A stretch of DNA of 64,000 bases. Origin: Trichothermofontia sichuanensis B231. Its GTDB lineage: Bacteria > Cyanobacteriota > Cyanobacteriia > B231. The notes beneath the pieces were generated by a model. The model was not told the origin of the DNA, made no database searches, and was given only the letters and a program-made list of their open reading frames with translations. The position numbers were made by a program, and so were the translations under genes. Location: the NCBI RefSeq assembly GCF_026240635.1, contig NZ_CP110848.1, positions 2,703,501-2,767,500 of the forward strand, read 5' to 3'. How positions within the stretch are numbered: position 1 is the stretch's first letter; the number at the start of each line of letters is the position of its first letter. Shown in pieces: positions 49,322-57,757 of this stretch.

Positions 49322-49777
49322 TTATTGGTAAGTTTTACCCTTATGCTTGAGCCAGCCAGCCACATGGCGACCGACAGGATCATGATGGGTCCAGTGGATA
49401 ACCCCGCCCGCTTCACTCCATTCGTATTCCCCATAGAACGCCACGATATCACCCACGCGCAGGGATGCCACCCTAGGGGCTAAATCGATATTATGAGTCA
49501 CCAGCACCGTTTGCCCCGATCGCAGGCGGAGAATAAACCGCTGGTGCCGACTGCCTTCTAAATCGTCCGGTAAGAGCCGTATCACCGTCCCACTGCCTGC
49601 AATCTGGAGATTACTTTGGCGTCGTTCAAAAGCCGATCGCAGTTGTTGATCGCTGGTAACCGCTGGTGCAGGCGGCTGACAGACAGGAGCGGCACCCGAT
49701 CGCGGCTGAACCGGGCTACAAGGTCGGGCATAACAGCCTGAGTTAGGAGGGTTAAGGTCACGAGCGCGATCACCCAA
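49322..49777 (-). CDS. DUF3465-family protein, N-terminus probably frameshifted
   Basis: Function unknown. The DUF3465 domain (about residues 45-151) is complete: LRSAFERRQSNLQIAGSGTV, FILRLRSGQTVLVTHNIDL and GGVIHWTHHDPVGRHVAGWL. In this frame the only start is a TTG at 49777 and the first 40 residues lack a signal peptide. In the adjacent frame, just upstream and overlapping, an ATG opens MFLGKGWVIALVTLTLLTQA, a good signal peptide. A one-base indel near 49690-49740 would join the two. Its neighbour is the glycosyltransferase gene on the same strand. Confidence 0.75.
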   Translation of the reverse strand: MGDRARDLNPPNSGCYARPCSPVQPRSGAAPVCQPPAPAVTSDQQLRSAFERRQSNLQIAGSGTVIRLLPDDLEGSRHQRFILRLRSGQTVLVTHNIDLAPRVASLRVGDIVAFYGEYEWSEAGGVIHWTHHDPVGRHVAGWLKHKGKTYQ

Positions 49778-49811
49778 CCCTTCCCTAGAAACATTGCCCT
49801 CCTAGCTCCCC

Positions 49812-51164
49812 TTAACCCTTGCCGTTGCTGCATCGGGCCACCTCCGTCGGCATATCGCCACCCCCTAATCCGACAAAATGTTGATAGAGCGGGATTACAG
49901 CGTTGTCAATATTAAATTCTTCAATCACCTTCTGGTAGCCAGCGGCTGCCAACCGGGCACGTAAATCCGCATCCTGAGCCATTGTTAGCATACGATCGGC
50001 CAATTGAGACCAATCCCCCGCAATAAACAGCAACCCCGTGCGCTCATGTTCGATCAGTTCAGGAATACCATTGATCATCGGCGCGATCGCGGGTAACTTC
50101 AGGAACAGGGCCTCCATTAACACCACTGGCAACCCCTCAGCAAAACTTGCCAGCACCAAGAAATCACTCTTGAGCATGGTCTCAAATACAACTGTTTCGG
50201 GCTGCACCCCCAACATCTTAACCCGTGTGTCGAGCTGGTACTCATGCACCGCCGCCCGAATTCGCGCTTCATCCGGTCCACCGCCAATCAAAACCAGATC
50301 AGCGTCCATGCCTTGCGCCACTGCCAGTGCAAACGCTTGCAGTAACCCAACTTGCCCTTTATCCGGTGCAAGGCGGGCAACACATAGAACCTGGAGCCGA
50401 TGCGGCTGGGAAAAGTTGCCGTGATTCTTCTGCACAGACGCCGTGCCAACGCCTACCGGATCGCCTGCCTTCGCTTCACCCCAAAGCGATTCACCTGCCG
50501 TAACCCGCTCCAGGGATGCGGGCGACGGAAATTGATCCAATTCCAACCCACACCGTGATACAAACAGCTTGTGCCATTCCGCGGGCGGTGTTAGACGCAT
50601 GGTCTGGGCACGGCCAAATTGGGTGGCACAGGCCACAAACTGACAGGCGGCTACCTTCTCCGCCAGGAGGATTGCCAGCGGATCGTCAAAATCACGGGGG
50701 CCGTGGAGGGTCAGCGACCAGGTGATTCCTAGATAACGGCTAATCGCCAATGCCACATTAGCCGCTGGATTGGCAAAATGGGTATGCAGGTGCTGGATCT
50801 GACGTGCCTCGAATTGCTCAGCCAGCAACATCGCCTCTAGAAAATAGAAGTAAGACCAGAGGAGTCCCTTTAGCCCTGGTAACCGATGCTTTAAGGTTTG
50901 GATCAGTGTCGAGAGATAGGCCGCCGGTCGTCGTAGAAAGAGGCTAAGATTGTTGCGCAGAACATTGAGCGGCGAATTGGGCAGTACATACCAGGTAGTG
51001 GCCAAACTCTGCTGATCAGCAAGTGACATCACTTCATCGGCTTTTGGCCGACGGATGCTGAAGGTGTCAATATCCAGCCCCCGACGCCGAAGGGCTGCCA
51101 CTTCCCGCCGAATAAAGGTATGGGAAGGCGCTGGATACTGACTGCTAAGATAGGCAATCTTCAT
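49812..51164 (-). CDS. GT4-family glycosyltransferase
   Basis: 450-residue GT-B glycosyltransferase. N-terminal domain: KIAYLSSQYPAPSHTFIRRE, HLHTHFANPAANVALAISRY and TLHGPRDF. C-terminal donor-binding domain: LQVLCVARLAPDKGQVGLLQ, LVLIGGGPDEARIRAAV, and the EX7E-type SFAEGLPVVLMEALFLKLPA. ATG 51164 is chosen over a TTG at 51179. It probably builds an exopolysaccharide or glycolipid. The chelatase-like gene ends 15 bp upstream on the same strand, so the two could share a transcript. Donor and acceptor are unknown. Confidence 0.9.
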   Translation of the reverse strand: MKIAYLSSQYPAPSHTFIRREVAALRRRGLDIDTFSIRRPKADEVMSLADQQSLATTWYVLPNSPLNVLRNNLSLFLRRPAAYLSTLIQTLKHRLPGLKGLLWSYFYFLEAMLLAEQFEARQIQHLHTHFANPAANVALAISRYLGITWSLTLHGPRDFDDPLAILLAEKVAACQFVACATQFGRAQTMRLTPPAEWHKLFVSRCGLELDQFPSPASLERVTAGESLWGEAKAGDPVGVGTASVQKNHGNFSQPHRLQVLCVARLAPDKGQVGLLQAFALAVAQGMDADLVLIGGGPDEARIRAAVHEYQLDTRVKMLGVQPETVVFETMLKSDFLVLASFAEGLPVVLMEALFLKLPAIAPMINGIPELIEHERTGLLFIAGDWSQLADRMLTMAQDADLRARLAAAGYQKVIEEFNIDNAVIPLYQHFVGLGGGDMPTEVARCSNGKG

Positions 51165-51179
51165 GAGCGAGAAACACAA

Positions 51180-52499
51180 TCAGTGAGAATGCCCCACTGG
51201 CGAGGCCGGGACGTGAGTCCTAGAAGCCTGGGGATGAACCGGATCAGGCCCGTGACCATGATAATCCCGATCATGATGAAGGCCATGTTGGTGAGGGTGA
51301 TCAGGGTGGTGAGAGTGATGATCAGGGTCATGATGCTGGTGATGGGCTGCTTGGGCAATGGCCAGGGCCGGATTTACGACTAAACTCGGTTCGCTCAAGA
51401 GATCCGCAATCAGGGGGTTTACCCAATTGGCTGCCATGCGTAGAAATTCCGGATGATCGTTCACGCAACCCATTTGTACATAGGTAACATCCGGATGCCG
51501 CCGCCGCAGGGCGTGGATAATATGCTCCACATCCAGTAGGGTTTCGTGGTTCTCGGTTGCAAAGCCGATCGGCATCATCACGATCGCCGTCGCACCCAAA
51601 TCAATTAAATTTCGTGCTGCTTGCCACACATTGGGCTGGGTCCATTCGATCAGGGGGGTGTCGTGGTTCAGCCAGCCGATCGAGATCAGAGGATAACGTT
51701 CAATCAGGCGATCGCGCACGCGATCGTAGAGCAACTGACTTTCCCTAATCCCGGAGGTAAAGCCCTTAGCCTTGTGGGGACAACCGTGGTTCATCAAGAC
51801 AATCCCAATCTGGCAAGGCAGATGGGCCATGCTCAGGTCTGATTGAATTTTGTCTTGCACTAAACGGGCTACTAAATCCAAATAGTCCGGGCGATCAAAG
51901 AATGAGGGCAAATAGCGTATTCCCTTAACCCAGTGGGTTGACGCCGTCGCCATTGCTGCCAGGGCACGATTCACCTGTTCGATCGCAATCCCGCTGGTAA
52001 AGATCGAATCTACGACTAGCAGGGGATAGATCACCAGCCGGTCAAACCCATCGGCCTGGATTTGCGCGAGGACTTGCTGCGGCAGAAACGGCGCACAGAA
52101 GTTAAACGCTTTGTAAACTTTAACGCGATCGCCCCAGGTGGCCTGCAAGTGTTGCTCAATCCCAGCCCGTTGTCGTTCAAAAATGGCGTTGTGGGGTGAA
52201 ATAAAATTGCCATGTTGATGTCCCCATTCATGCAGGTCAAACATCGCCAATAACCGAGCCAAGGCGGGATAAATCCAGGTTGGGACTGGTGCGAACTTGG
52301 CCGTCAGGAGGTTAAGGGCCTGTTCATTGTAGTTGGCAAAATCTTCGTAGCATTCGACCTCACCATAACCCATCAGTAAGACTGCTACGCGATCCCCCTG
52401 GGCAGAAACTGGACGATTCTCCTGGATAGACGCTGCACGGACAGCGGGGGAAGCCATCTCAGTCGTCGGCACTTGGATGTTGTCAGGAGTTGTAACCAC
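51180..52499 (-). CDS. Ferrochelatase/CbiX-like protein with a His-rich C-terminal tail
   Basis: 439 residues from the GTG at 52499 (GAGG 8 nt upstream; a GTG at 52520 and an ATG at 52457 are alternatives). The core (about 30-370) resembles class II chelatases such as ferrochelatase: VAVLLMGYGEVECYEDF, LVIYPLLVVDSIFTSGIAIE, QIGIVLMNHGCPHKAKGFTS and IVMMPIGFATENHETLLDVE. The tail is striking: 19 of the last 54 residues are His, mixed with Asp, like the metal-storage tails of CbiX and nickel/cobalt proteins. It probably inserts or carries a divalent metal. It may not be the housekeeping HemH, which normally lacks such a tail. Confidence 0.78.
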   Translation of the reverse strand: MVTTPDNIQVPTTEMASPAVRAASIQENRPVSAQGDRVAVLLMGYGEVECYEDFANYNEQALNLLTAKFAPVPTWIYPALARLLAMFDLHEWGHQHGNFISPHNAIFERQRAGIEQHLQATWGDRVKVYKAFNFCAPFLPQQVLAQIQADGFDRLVIYPLLVVDSIFTSGIAIEQVNRALAAMATASTHWVKGIRYLPSFFDRPDYLDLVARLVQDKIQSDLSMAHLPCQIGIVLMNHGCPHKAKGFTSGIRESQLLYDRVRDRLIERYPLISIGWLNHDTPLIEWTQPNVWQAARNLIDLGATAIVMMPIGFATENHETLLDVEHIIHALRRRHPDVTYVQMGCVNDHPEFLRMAANWVNPLIADLLSEPSLVVNPALAIAQAAHHQHHDPDHHSHHPDHPHQHGLHHDRDYHGHGPDPVHPQASRTHVPASPVGHSH

Positions 52500-52601
52500 A
52501 GTCGAAACCTCAAATAACACCAGGGGTGGGTTAGCAGCTAAGCTGAAGAAGCCATTACTCAGTCAGTGTTGCTTCACCCAAGTTTATTTATTCAGGCTAG
52601 C

Positions 52602-52618
52602 ATCCCCTCCGGGGGGAT
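52602..52618 (-). promoter_or_regulatory. ATCCCC-N5-GGGGAT palindrome, candidate metal-sensor operator
   Basis: ATCCCCTCCGGGGGGAT is an inverted repeat about 100 bp upstream of the His-rich chelatase gene. CsoR/RcnR-family repressors, which include the cyanobacterial nickel sensor InrS, bind palindromes with G/C tracts of this kind. A flanking pair CCCCTCC/GGAGGGG could also form a hairpin. Assignment is speculative. Confidence 0.35.
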
Positions 52619-52848
52619 AGGAGGGGTTGTCAGTTTCCTTAACGTTCTGGAAGGTTCTAGCCAAGACCCCGCCTGACGCATCTTGCTAGTGAGGTTATTG
52701 AGAGGAAGCATTCTTCATGGGGAGCATCTCAGTTCGGCAATCGGCAGCCCGCATCCCCCAACCCCTGCCCCCAGCAAATGGGGGTTGAGCGAAGGGCAAC
52801 CGGATTTCCAGTCTGTCGCAGCAGGAGAGAGGGATTAAGGGTCAGAGT

Positions 52849-53161
52849 CCTGATTGACTGACAAAACTCGGACTGCCCTCACCCCAACCCCTCTCCCAGA
52901 GCGGGCGAGTAAAGTCCCTTCTCCCACTAGGGGCGAAGGGACTTATAGTCATTGCAATTTAGGCTGAGATAGCTCCCTCACCCTCCCGCCCCTCTCCCAG
53001 AGCGGGAGAGGGAAGTGAAAAACTGTATCGTTCTTATTTGGATTGACCATAGAAGTGAAAATAAAGGAGTGAGAAGTGAGGGCAACTGGGCGACGATCTC
53101 CGTTCTCTTGCCTCTCTTCTCTCTCCTCACGTGAGGGGCCAAGATTTGTCAGTCAACCAGG
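52849..53161 (+). repeat. R2 interspersed element interrupted by an R1 copy
   Basis: Intact R2 termini CCTGATTGACTGACAAAAC on the left and ATTTGTCAGTCAACCAGG on the right; the outer 17 bp are inverted with one mismatch. Total 313 bp, of which 108 bp (52944-53051) is a complete R1. Without the insert the element would be about 205 bp. 52500-52848 upstream contains the palindrome and R3-like C-rich sequence only. Confidence 0.9.
52944..53051 (+). repeat. R1 interspersed element, copy 4, nested in R2
   Basis: Full-length copy from TATAGTCATTGCAATTTAGG to TTGGATTGACCATA. It is bounded on both sides by R2 interior sequence (GGCGAAGGGACT on the left and GAAGTGAAAATAAAG on the right). Confidence 0.93.
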
Positions 53162-53169
53162 GGATTGTT

Positions 53170-54357
53170 TCAGTTGAAACTTAATTCAAAAAGCAGAAGC
53201 TGGGTCGTTTGGTTTTCGCTAAAGTTATTGTCACTGATTAGGAGCAGGCTTTGATGACCGTTGGGCAGTTGAGGTCCCAAAGTCATGCCCTCTAGGTTAT
53301 CCAGCACCAGATCCAGATCACTTAGGTCGAGGAGTAGTTGTTTACGGATAGGCGTGAGCTTGGGCAGGGGATCTTTGAGACTCGCGATCGGGGTGATGTC
53401 ACTGGCGCCGCCTAGGGTGATCTGGAAGAGTTTGGCCCCAAACCCCAGCCCGCCAAAACTGCGTTCTAGGGCTAGGAAGTGTCCCCCCTGATCCAGGGCC
53501 AGGAGTTCAACCAGACCGTGGGCAAGCGCCAGTGGGGGGGGCGGATCGAGCGGATAAAGATGCTCTGCAATTAGCAATGGCGGCCCTTCACCGATGTAGT
53601 AGTGTAGCAAGCGAGTGCGATCGCCCCTAGGCGGTGCCTCTGAATTAGCAGGTGGGTTGGGATCCCAGTCCTGACTCAGTGCTGCTTCAGTAGCAGTAAA
53701 CAGGCGTAGGGGTTCACCCTGGCTTGCTACGGTACCGATTGGACTGACGGTTAAAGATTCAAACCCCAGGTTATCGCGGATACCCAGGACTTGCTTCCCC
53801 TTTGTATGGGGTCGAAAGCGCTGGGGAATGGGCAAACTGCGCCGCCAGCGTCCAGTTGCCAGTTCAAATTCGCTAATAAATGGCTCAATCCCATCCCGGC
53901 TGACCCCTTCGCTGCTAATCCAGAGCGTGTCTTGTGGTGTTAGGGCAATCCCTTCTGGATCAAGGCTCCCAGGTGCATAGGGGTCACCCAGTTCGTTCTG
54001 GAGGGAGGTGACTGCTTCAATCGTGATCGGCCCGAAGGCTGGGGCATCCGGTTGGGTCATGTCCAGATCTATCTGAAGCGTATAGAAGCGGGCCGGAGCC
54101 TGGTCACTGCGATCGTCGGAGAGGACATAGTAACGATCGCGTTGACGATCGTAGGTAATGGCGGACAAGCCGCCGACGGGGGTTTTGTCAAACTGTTGAG
54201 CCGGGAGTTCAGTGGCATCGAGGAACGTGAGATTGACCTTCAGAAACAGCCGATCGATCGCTTTCACCTGGGGCAAGCCACAGGCTCCCAACAAACCGCA
54301 GAGCAATACCAGCACCAGGTACCGGCCTAGCCGGTGGCCAGCACGAAAACTGTTCAT
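53170..54357 (-). CDS. Esterase-like / phytase-like beta-propeller lipoprotein
   Basis: 395 residues. The N-terminal hydrophobic stretch with LLGAC gives a lipobox-like site at Cys26, so it is probably a lipoprotein. The mature part fits the esterase-like activity of phytase family: GGLSAITYDRQRDRYYVLSD, GSLDPEGIALTPQDTLWISS, NLGFESLTVSP, and near the end LEGMTLGPQLPNGHQSLLLI and SDNNFS. The enzymatic activity is unproven in most members. It shares its strand with the chelatase gene but is 670 bp away and separated by repeats. Confidence 0.85.
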   Translation of the reverse strand: MNSFRAGHRLGRYLVLVLLCGLLGACGLPQVKAIDRLFLKVNLTFLDATELPAQQFDKTPVGGLSAITYDRQRDRYYVLSDDRSDQAPARFYTLQIDLDMTQPDAPAFGPITIEAVTSLQNELGDPYAPGSLDPEGIALTPQDTLWISSEGVSRDGIEPFISEFELATGRWRRSLPIPQRFRPHTKGKQVLGIRDNLGFESLTVSPIGTVASQGEPLRLFTATEAALSQDWDPNPPANSEAPPRGDRTRLLHYYIGEGPPLLIAEHLYPLDPPPPLALAHGLVELLALDQGGHFLALERSFGGLGFGAKLFQITLGGASDITPIASLKDPLPKLTPIRKQLLLDLSDLDLVLDNLEGMTLGPQLPNGHQSLLLISDNNFSENQTTQLLLFELSFN

Positions 54358-54379
54358 AACCGGATAATGTTTGGGGAAC

Positions 54380-54463
54380 GGAGAGGGTGGGATTCGAACC
54401 CACGTTGGATTGCTCCAAACTCGATTTCAAGTCGAGCGCGATCGACCACTCTGCCACCTCTCC
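54380..54463 (-). tRNA. tRNA-Ser (UGA)
   Basis: 84 nt. The acceptor stem GGAGAGG pairs with CCTCTCC at the other end; there is no encoded CCA. Anticodon loop CTTGAAA within stem CTCGA/TCGAG gives anticodon TGA (plus-strand 54427-54429). A type II variable arm follows, and the T arm reads GTGGGTTCGAATCCCAC. It lies 22 bp upstream of the phytase-like gene on the same strand. Confidence 0.97.
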
Positions 54464-54529
54464 TAGGGCTATGCTTCCCAGGACTTCAATTGTAACAGTT
54501 CCTGCTGGGCAATGCTGCGCCGGTTAGCA

Positions 54530-54670
54530 TCCTCTTACGTGAGGAGAGAGAAGCGAGGAGAGAGAAGCGAGGAAAGAGAACGGAGATCGTTGCTCAGTTG
54601 CCCTCACTTCTCACTCCTGTGTTCTCACTTCTAAATCCCCTCGTCCACTCTGGGAGCGGGGTGGGGCAGT
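54530..54670 (-). repeat. R2 core fragment, termini missing
   Basis: Contains ACGTGAGGAGAGAGAAGCGA, AGGAAAGAGAACGGAGATCG and CAGTTGCCCTCACTTCTCAC. These are the reverse complement of the right interior of the 53.1-kb R2 copy, then CCCCTCGTCCACTCTGGGAG. The GACTGACAAA-type ends are absent. Confidence 0.65.
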
Positions 54671-54681
54671 GATCGTAACAG

Positions 54682-54999
54682 CTAGGGTAAAGGTGACGCT
54701 TCTACCTCTACCGTTTGGCCAGGATGATCGACTGCCACACCTACCGGTGGTCTGGCCATATGGGCTTGAGGACCCGTGCGCCCCTTGACCCAATCCACAG
54801 CCAATTGAGAGACTTCCGCAACGAGTAAGGTAGCAATGATGACATCATCAATCTCACCCACGATCGGGAAAATATCGGGAGAAATATCGATAGGGAACAC
54901 CAGATAGGCGATCGTCGCCAGAATCACCCAACCCCGGTACTTGGGATTGCGAATCAGACTCCGATACCACTGATACACAGACTGAATTGAAAAGCGCAT
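54682..54999 (-). CDS. YkvA-family (DUF1232) membrane protein
   Basis: 105 residues. The DUF1232 core is IRNPKYRGWVILATIAYLVF followed by PIDISPDIFPIVGEIDDVII, a hydrophobic helix, a conserved PxDxxPD turn and a second helix. The C-terminal 30 residues are polar and not conserved-looking. Cellular role unknown. The ATG at 54999 is clear. Confidence 0.88.
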   Translation of the reverse strand: MRFSIQSVYQWYRSLIRNPKYRGWVILATIAYLVFPIDISPDIFPIVGEIDDVIIATLLVAEVSQLAVDWVKGRTGPQAHMARPPVGVAVDHPGQTVEVEASPLP

Positions 55000-55124
55000 G
55001 GTCGTCTACCCTTGGCAGGGTACAGCTTGCTGTTACTGTTCCCATGCTGCCAAATTTCGCCGGGCGCGATCAGTACGGATATTCCCCCCAACTGGGCGGG
55101 AACCTGAACGGCGGCCCTGCCGGA

Positions 55125-55460
55125 TCAGGTATTCAGGAAAATCTGTTTCACCAGTCGGGCAATCCGTTCCAGGTCTTCGTTTAATAAGGGGGGCCAAATC
55201 ACATTAGCTTGCAAACCAGCCGTATAAAACTGGCGACTCTCATAGGCCAGTAAGTGTAAGGCACAGGCCAATTCGCGATCGAGGTATTCTGCCTGCCGCA
55301 AACCCTCCAAAATGACCTTGAGGGCCAGCAGGATCGAGGTGACCTGACCCGGAATCGGCGGCTGACCGCGCTGAAGACGATCGAGAAATACCTCCTCCTG
55401 AACCGCAGGCTGACGACCCGCTTGTAGCAGTAAATAATCCTGAGCCGTTTTGAAGTCCAT
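55125..55460 (-). CDS. Conserved hypothetical helical protein, 111 residues
   Basis: No recognised domain. Mostly helical and soluble: MDFKTAQDYLLLQAGRQPAV at the start, VTSILLALKVILEGLRQAE in the middle, ending EDLERIARLVKQIFLNT. ATG 55460 is chosen; an ATG at 55478 lies inside the adjacent R1 repeat. R1 ends 10 bp before the chosen start, so the gene's promoter must lie in or beyond the repeat. Homologues are, I believe, limited to cyanobacteria. Confidence 0.7.
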   Translation of the reverse strand: MDFKTAQDYLLLQAGRQPAVQEEVFLDRLQRGQPPIPGQVTSILLALKVILEGLRQAEYLDRELACALHLLAYESRQFYTAGLQANVIWPPLLNEDLERIARLVKQIFLNT

Positions 55461-55469
55461 TGCGTTAGC

Positions 55470-55576
55470 TATAGTCATTGCAATTTAGGCTGAAACAGCA
55501 CCCTCACCCCTAGCCCCTCTCCCAGAGCGGGAGAGGGGAGTGAAAAACTGTATCGTTCTTATTTAGATTGACCCTA
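55470..55576 (+). repeat. R1 interspersed element, copy 5 (107 bp)
   Basis: Full-length copy from TATAGTCATTGCAATTTAGG; the right terminus is slightly changed (GATTGACCCTA). It directly abuts the start of the hypothetical gene at 55125-55460. Confidence 0.92.
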
Positions 55577-55698
55577 GTGACTACACGTTGAGGCCAAGAT
55601 CACAGTTGCTATGCCTACCCATTGCCCCTGCCGTGGCCGATTGCTCCCGTTGCCACTTGGGTTCCCCATGCAAGTATTTATCTATAGCAAATGTTGAT

Positions 55699-57066
55699 CT
55701 ATAGCAAACCCGCCGATTCGTAGAGGCGGCGCAAAATGCCGAGCACCTTCCTCCCGTAATCGGGATCCGCAGACCAGCGGCCACTGAGGTCGGCGATCGT
55801 CGGGGCAACCCCACGGGTTACCAGGGAGAAACGTGGATCAACCTGTTCCTGCACCAGCGGTTCTGTGCAGGCATAGGCTTTCAAGTGTTGCAAATGGGCG
55901 CGTACCCCCAAACGGGCACTAGCGAACCGCATTTCCTCACTGCTCCCCCCCAAACTCCCCAGCCCGCCAAAATTGTAGGCATCCACTGGCCTTTGGGGGT
56001 GGCAGCGCAGGAAGTTTGTTTCCAAACACATCTGGCTAAAGGCAACATCATGGTTAACGCCTTCAATCTGGGCCTCCCCGCGGTAGAGTTTAGCAATCTC
56101 CGGCACAGTCTCTAGGGCAGACTCGTAATTCGCCTTAAGAAACATGGTCATCTGGACTTCGCTGGTCTGGCCCAGCCCCATGATTGGGGCGCGATCGTCC
56201 AGACGGAGACGCGCGATCGAACGCAGGGCCAGTGTTTGCGTTGCACTTTCCCACTGCAACCAGATCCCAAATGCCCGCAGTTCGATCGCTTTGACATAGA
56301 CAATCCCCCGGTAGCGAAGCCGCCGCACCGAGGGGACGGCAGCCAAATTCACCCCCAGACAGTCGGCCAAGTCGATCGGAACGTAGGGATTCCCATTAAC
56401 CTCAATCCCCTGTTCACCATAGACTTGTTGATTAATCAGAATCTTGCACGGGGGGAAGACGATCGCCGCTTGGGTGGTGGCCGCCAGCAGCGTGTCCTCC
56501 GTCAGGCGCGCTCGCAGCCAGGTAACCAACCCCTCAGCAATCCCCGTCGCGATCGCCCGCCGCGAACTTTGCAGCAGGGCACGATCGTCCGCATGGCCGA
56601 GACAGGCCACCTGGAGCAGGAGTGAGGGCTGGGTAATCTCCCGGCAAAAATCCAGTTTGCCCAGATTGGTCGCGCTATCAGGCTTGGCCCCCTGGTTAGG
56701 CAATTGGGGCACTCGGCGCAGCAGGGCAAAGATTAACTGCTCGGCGTGTTGTTTACGGCTGTGGTTATGGGCGATATAGAAAACCGTAGCTCCCCGATCC
56801 GTCGTCGGATCAAGGGCATCGGCATGGATCGCCAGCGCCACATCCCCCCACTGGATGCGATCGTTGATCCAGGCGATCGTTTGGGTCGGGCTGAGTTCAT
56901 CGGGGACCGCGAGGACTTCGACCTGGCGGGCGGTGAGTTCGGCCACAATCCAGTCCCGTAGCAAGCTCATTTCCTGGGCTTCTGTTGTGCCCGCCCCTTG
57001 AAGGTCCCCATCCCACTCTAAACCTGCAACGCCGCCGCGACCGGCTGAAAGAAAGATCCGTCCCAT
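55699..57066 (-). CDS. N-acetylmuramoyl-L-alanine amidase-like protein with C-terminal glucosaminidase-type domain
   Basis: 455 residues. The N-terminal half (about 1-190) resembles Amidase_3: RIFLSAGRGGVAG, VALAIHADALDP (zinc His), GATVFYIAHNHSRKQHAEQL and CREITQPSLLLQVACLGHAD. A middle part (about 215-300) looks like the copper-amine-oxidase N-terminal/stalk domain (VYGEQGIEVNGNPYVPIDLA). The C-terminal region (about 310-455) has a glucosaminidase-like fold signature, VAFSQMCLETNFLRC and AYNFGGLGSLGGSSEEM. No signal peptide is seen, odd for a wall enzyme. ATG 57066. Confidence 0.8.
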   Translation of the reverse strand: MGRIFLSAGRGGVAGLEWDGDLQGAGTTEAQEMSLLRDWIVAELTARQVEVLAVPDELSPTQTIAWINDRIQWGDVALAIHADALDPTTDRGATVFYIAHNHSRKQHAEQLIFALLRRVPQLPNQGAKPDSATNLGKLDFCREITQPSLLLQVACLGHADDRALLQSSRRAIATGIAEGLVTWLRARLTEDTLLAATTQAAIVFPPCKILINQQVYGEQGIEVNGNPYVPIDLADCLGVNLAAVPSVRRLRYRGIVYVKAIELRAFGIWLQWESATQTLALRSIARLRLDDRAPIMGLGQTSEVQMTMFLKANYESALETVPEIAKLYRGEAQIEGVNHDVAFSQMCLETNFLRCHPQRPVDAYNFGGLGSLGGSSEEMRFASARLGVRAHLQHLKAYACTEPLVQEQVDPRFSLVTRGVAPTIADLSGRWSADPDYGRKVLGILRRLYESAGLL

Positions 57067-57220
57067 TGCAACCCGGTAGCCTGTTTTTAACCTGTCTACT
57101 ATAGCGACAGTTGCCCAATTTGCCCCTAGGGTGGCGAGATAAAGTTAATCAGGCGTGTTTTTCAATACGCAGACCCGTTTTGCAACGCGAAGACCCAAGG
57201 GTACTAAGGAGACAAGGATG

Positions 57221-57327
57221 TATAGTCATTGCCATTTAGGCTGAAACAGCCCCCTCACCCCCAGCCCCTCTCCCAGAGCGGGAGAGGGGAGCGAAGAACT
57301 GTATCGTTCTTATTTGGATTGACTATA
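57221..57327 (+). repeat. R1 interspersed element, copy 6 (107 bp)
   Basis: Full-length copy with the best-preserved terminal inverted repeat: TATAGTCA at the left and TGACTATA at the right. It lies in the 346-bp divergent region between the amidase and the zinc-ribbon gene. Confidence 0.94.
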
Positions 57328-57412
57328 AAGACAGACAGATAGTCTGGGGCAAGCATGGCAAGATGGAGCTAGTGTTGTATTTCGGGCGATCCATCCTAGC
57401 GATCGCGACTCA

Positions 57413-57757
57413 ATGTCGGACTGCCCTACGTGCCACCAACCGGTTCCTTCCCAGGCGATCGTCTGTCCCCATTGCCAAACGCTCCTGAAAGCCTTCGGTC
57501 ATCCCGGCATTCCCCTCCATCGCACTGAGACGGATGCCTACCTTTGCCCGAGTTGTGTCTACGAGGCAGATGATACCTGTACCTTTCCCCAACGTCCCTA
57601 TGCGCGGGTATGTACCCTGTATGTAAGCCAACAACAACAGCAAGCCTGGCTAGCCCAGGGCAATCGCCCCCGCTCCTCGGCAAGACCTCGCCTCGGCCCC
57701 GTCTGGTGGATTGCTCTCGGACTGCTGGGGGTTAGTTTAGTGCTAGCCTTGCGTTGA
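57413..57757 (+). CDS. Zinc-ribbon protein with C-terminal membrane helix
   Basis: 114 residues. The N-terminal zinc ribbon is CPTCHQPVPSQAIVCPHC (two CPxC knuckles). A second Cys cluster, CPSCVYEADDTC...ARVC, follows, and a single helix (WWIALGLLGVSLVLAL) ends the protein. It is probably anchored with the Cys domain in the cytoplasm. Function unknown; similar proteins occur, I believe, in many cyanobacteria. ATG 57413. Confidence 0.82.
   Translation: MSDCPTCHQPVPSQAIVCPHCQTLLKAFGHPGIPLHRTETDAYLCPSCVYEADDTCTFPQRPYARVCTLYVSQQQQQAWLAQGNRPRSSARPRLGPVWWIALGLLGVSLVLALR

Noticed and set aside
52500-52720. Cobalamin riboswitch before the chelatase gene
   Set aside because: None of the B12-box type sequence could be found on the minus strand.
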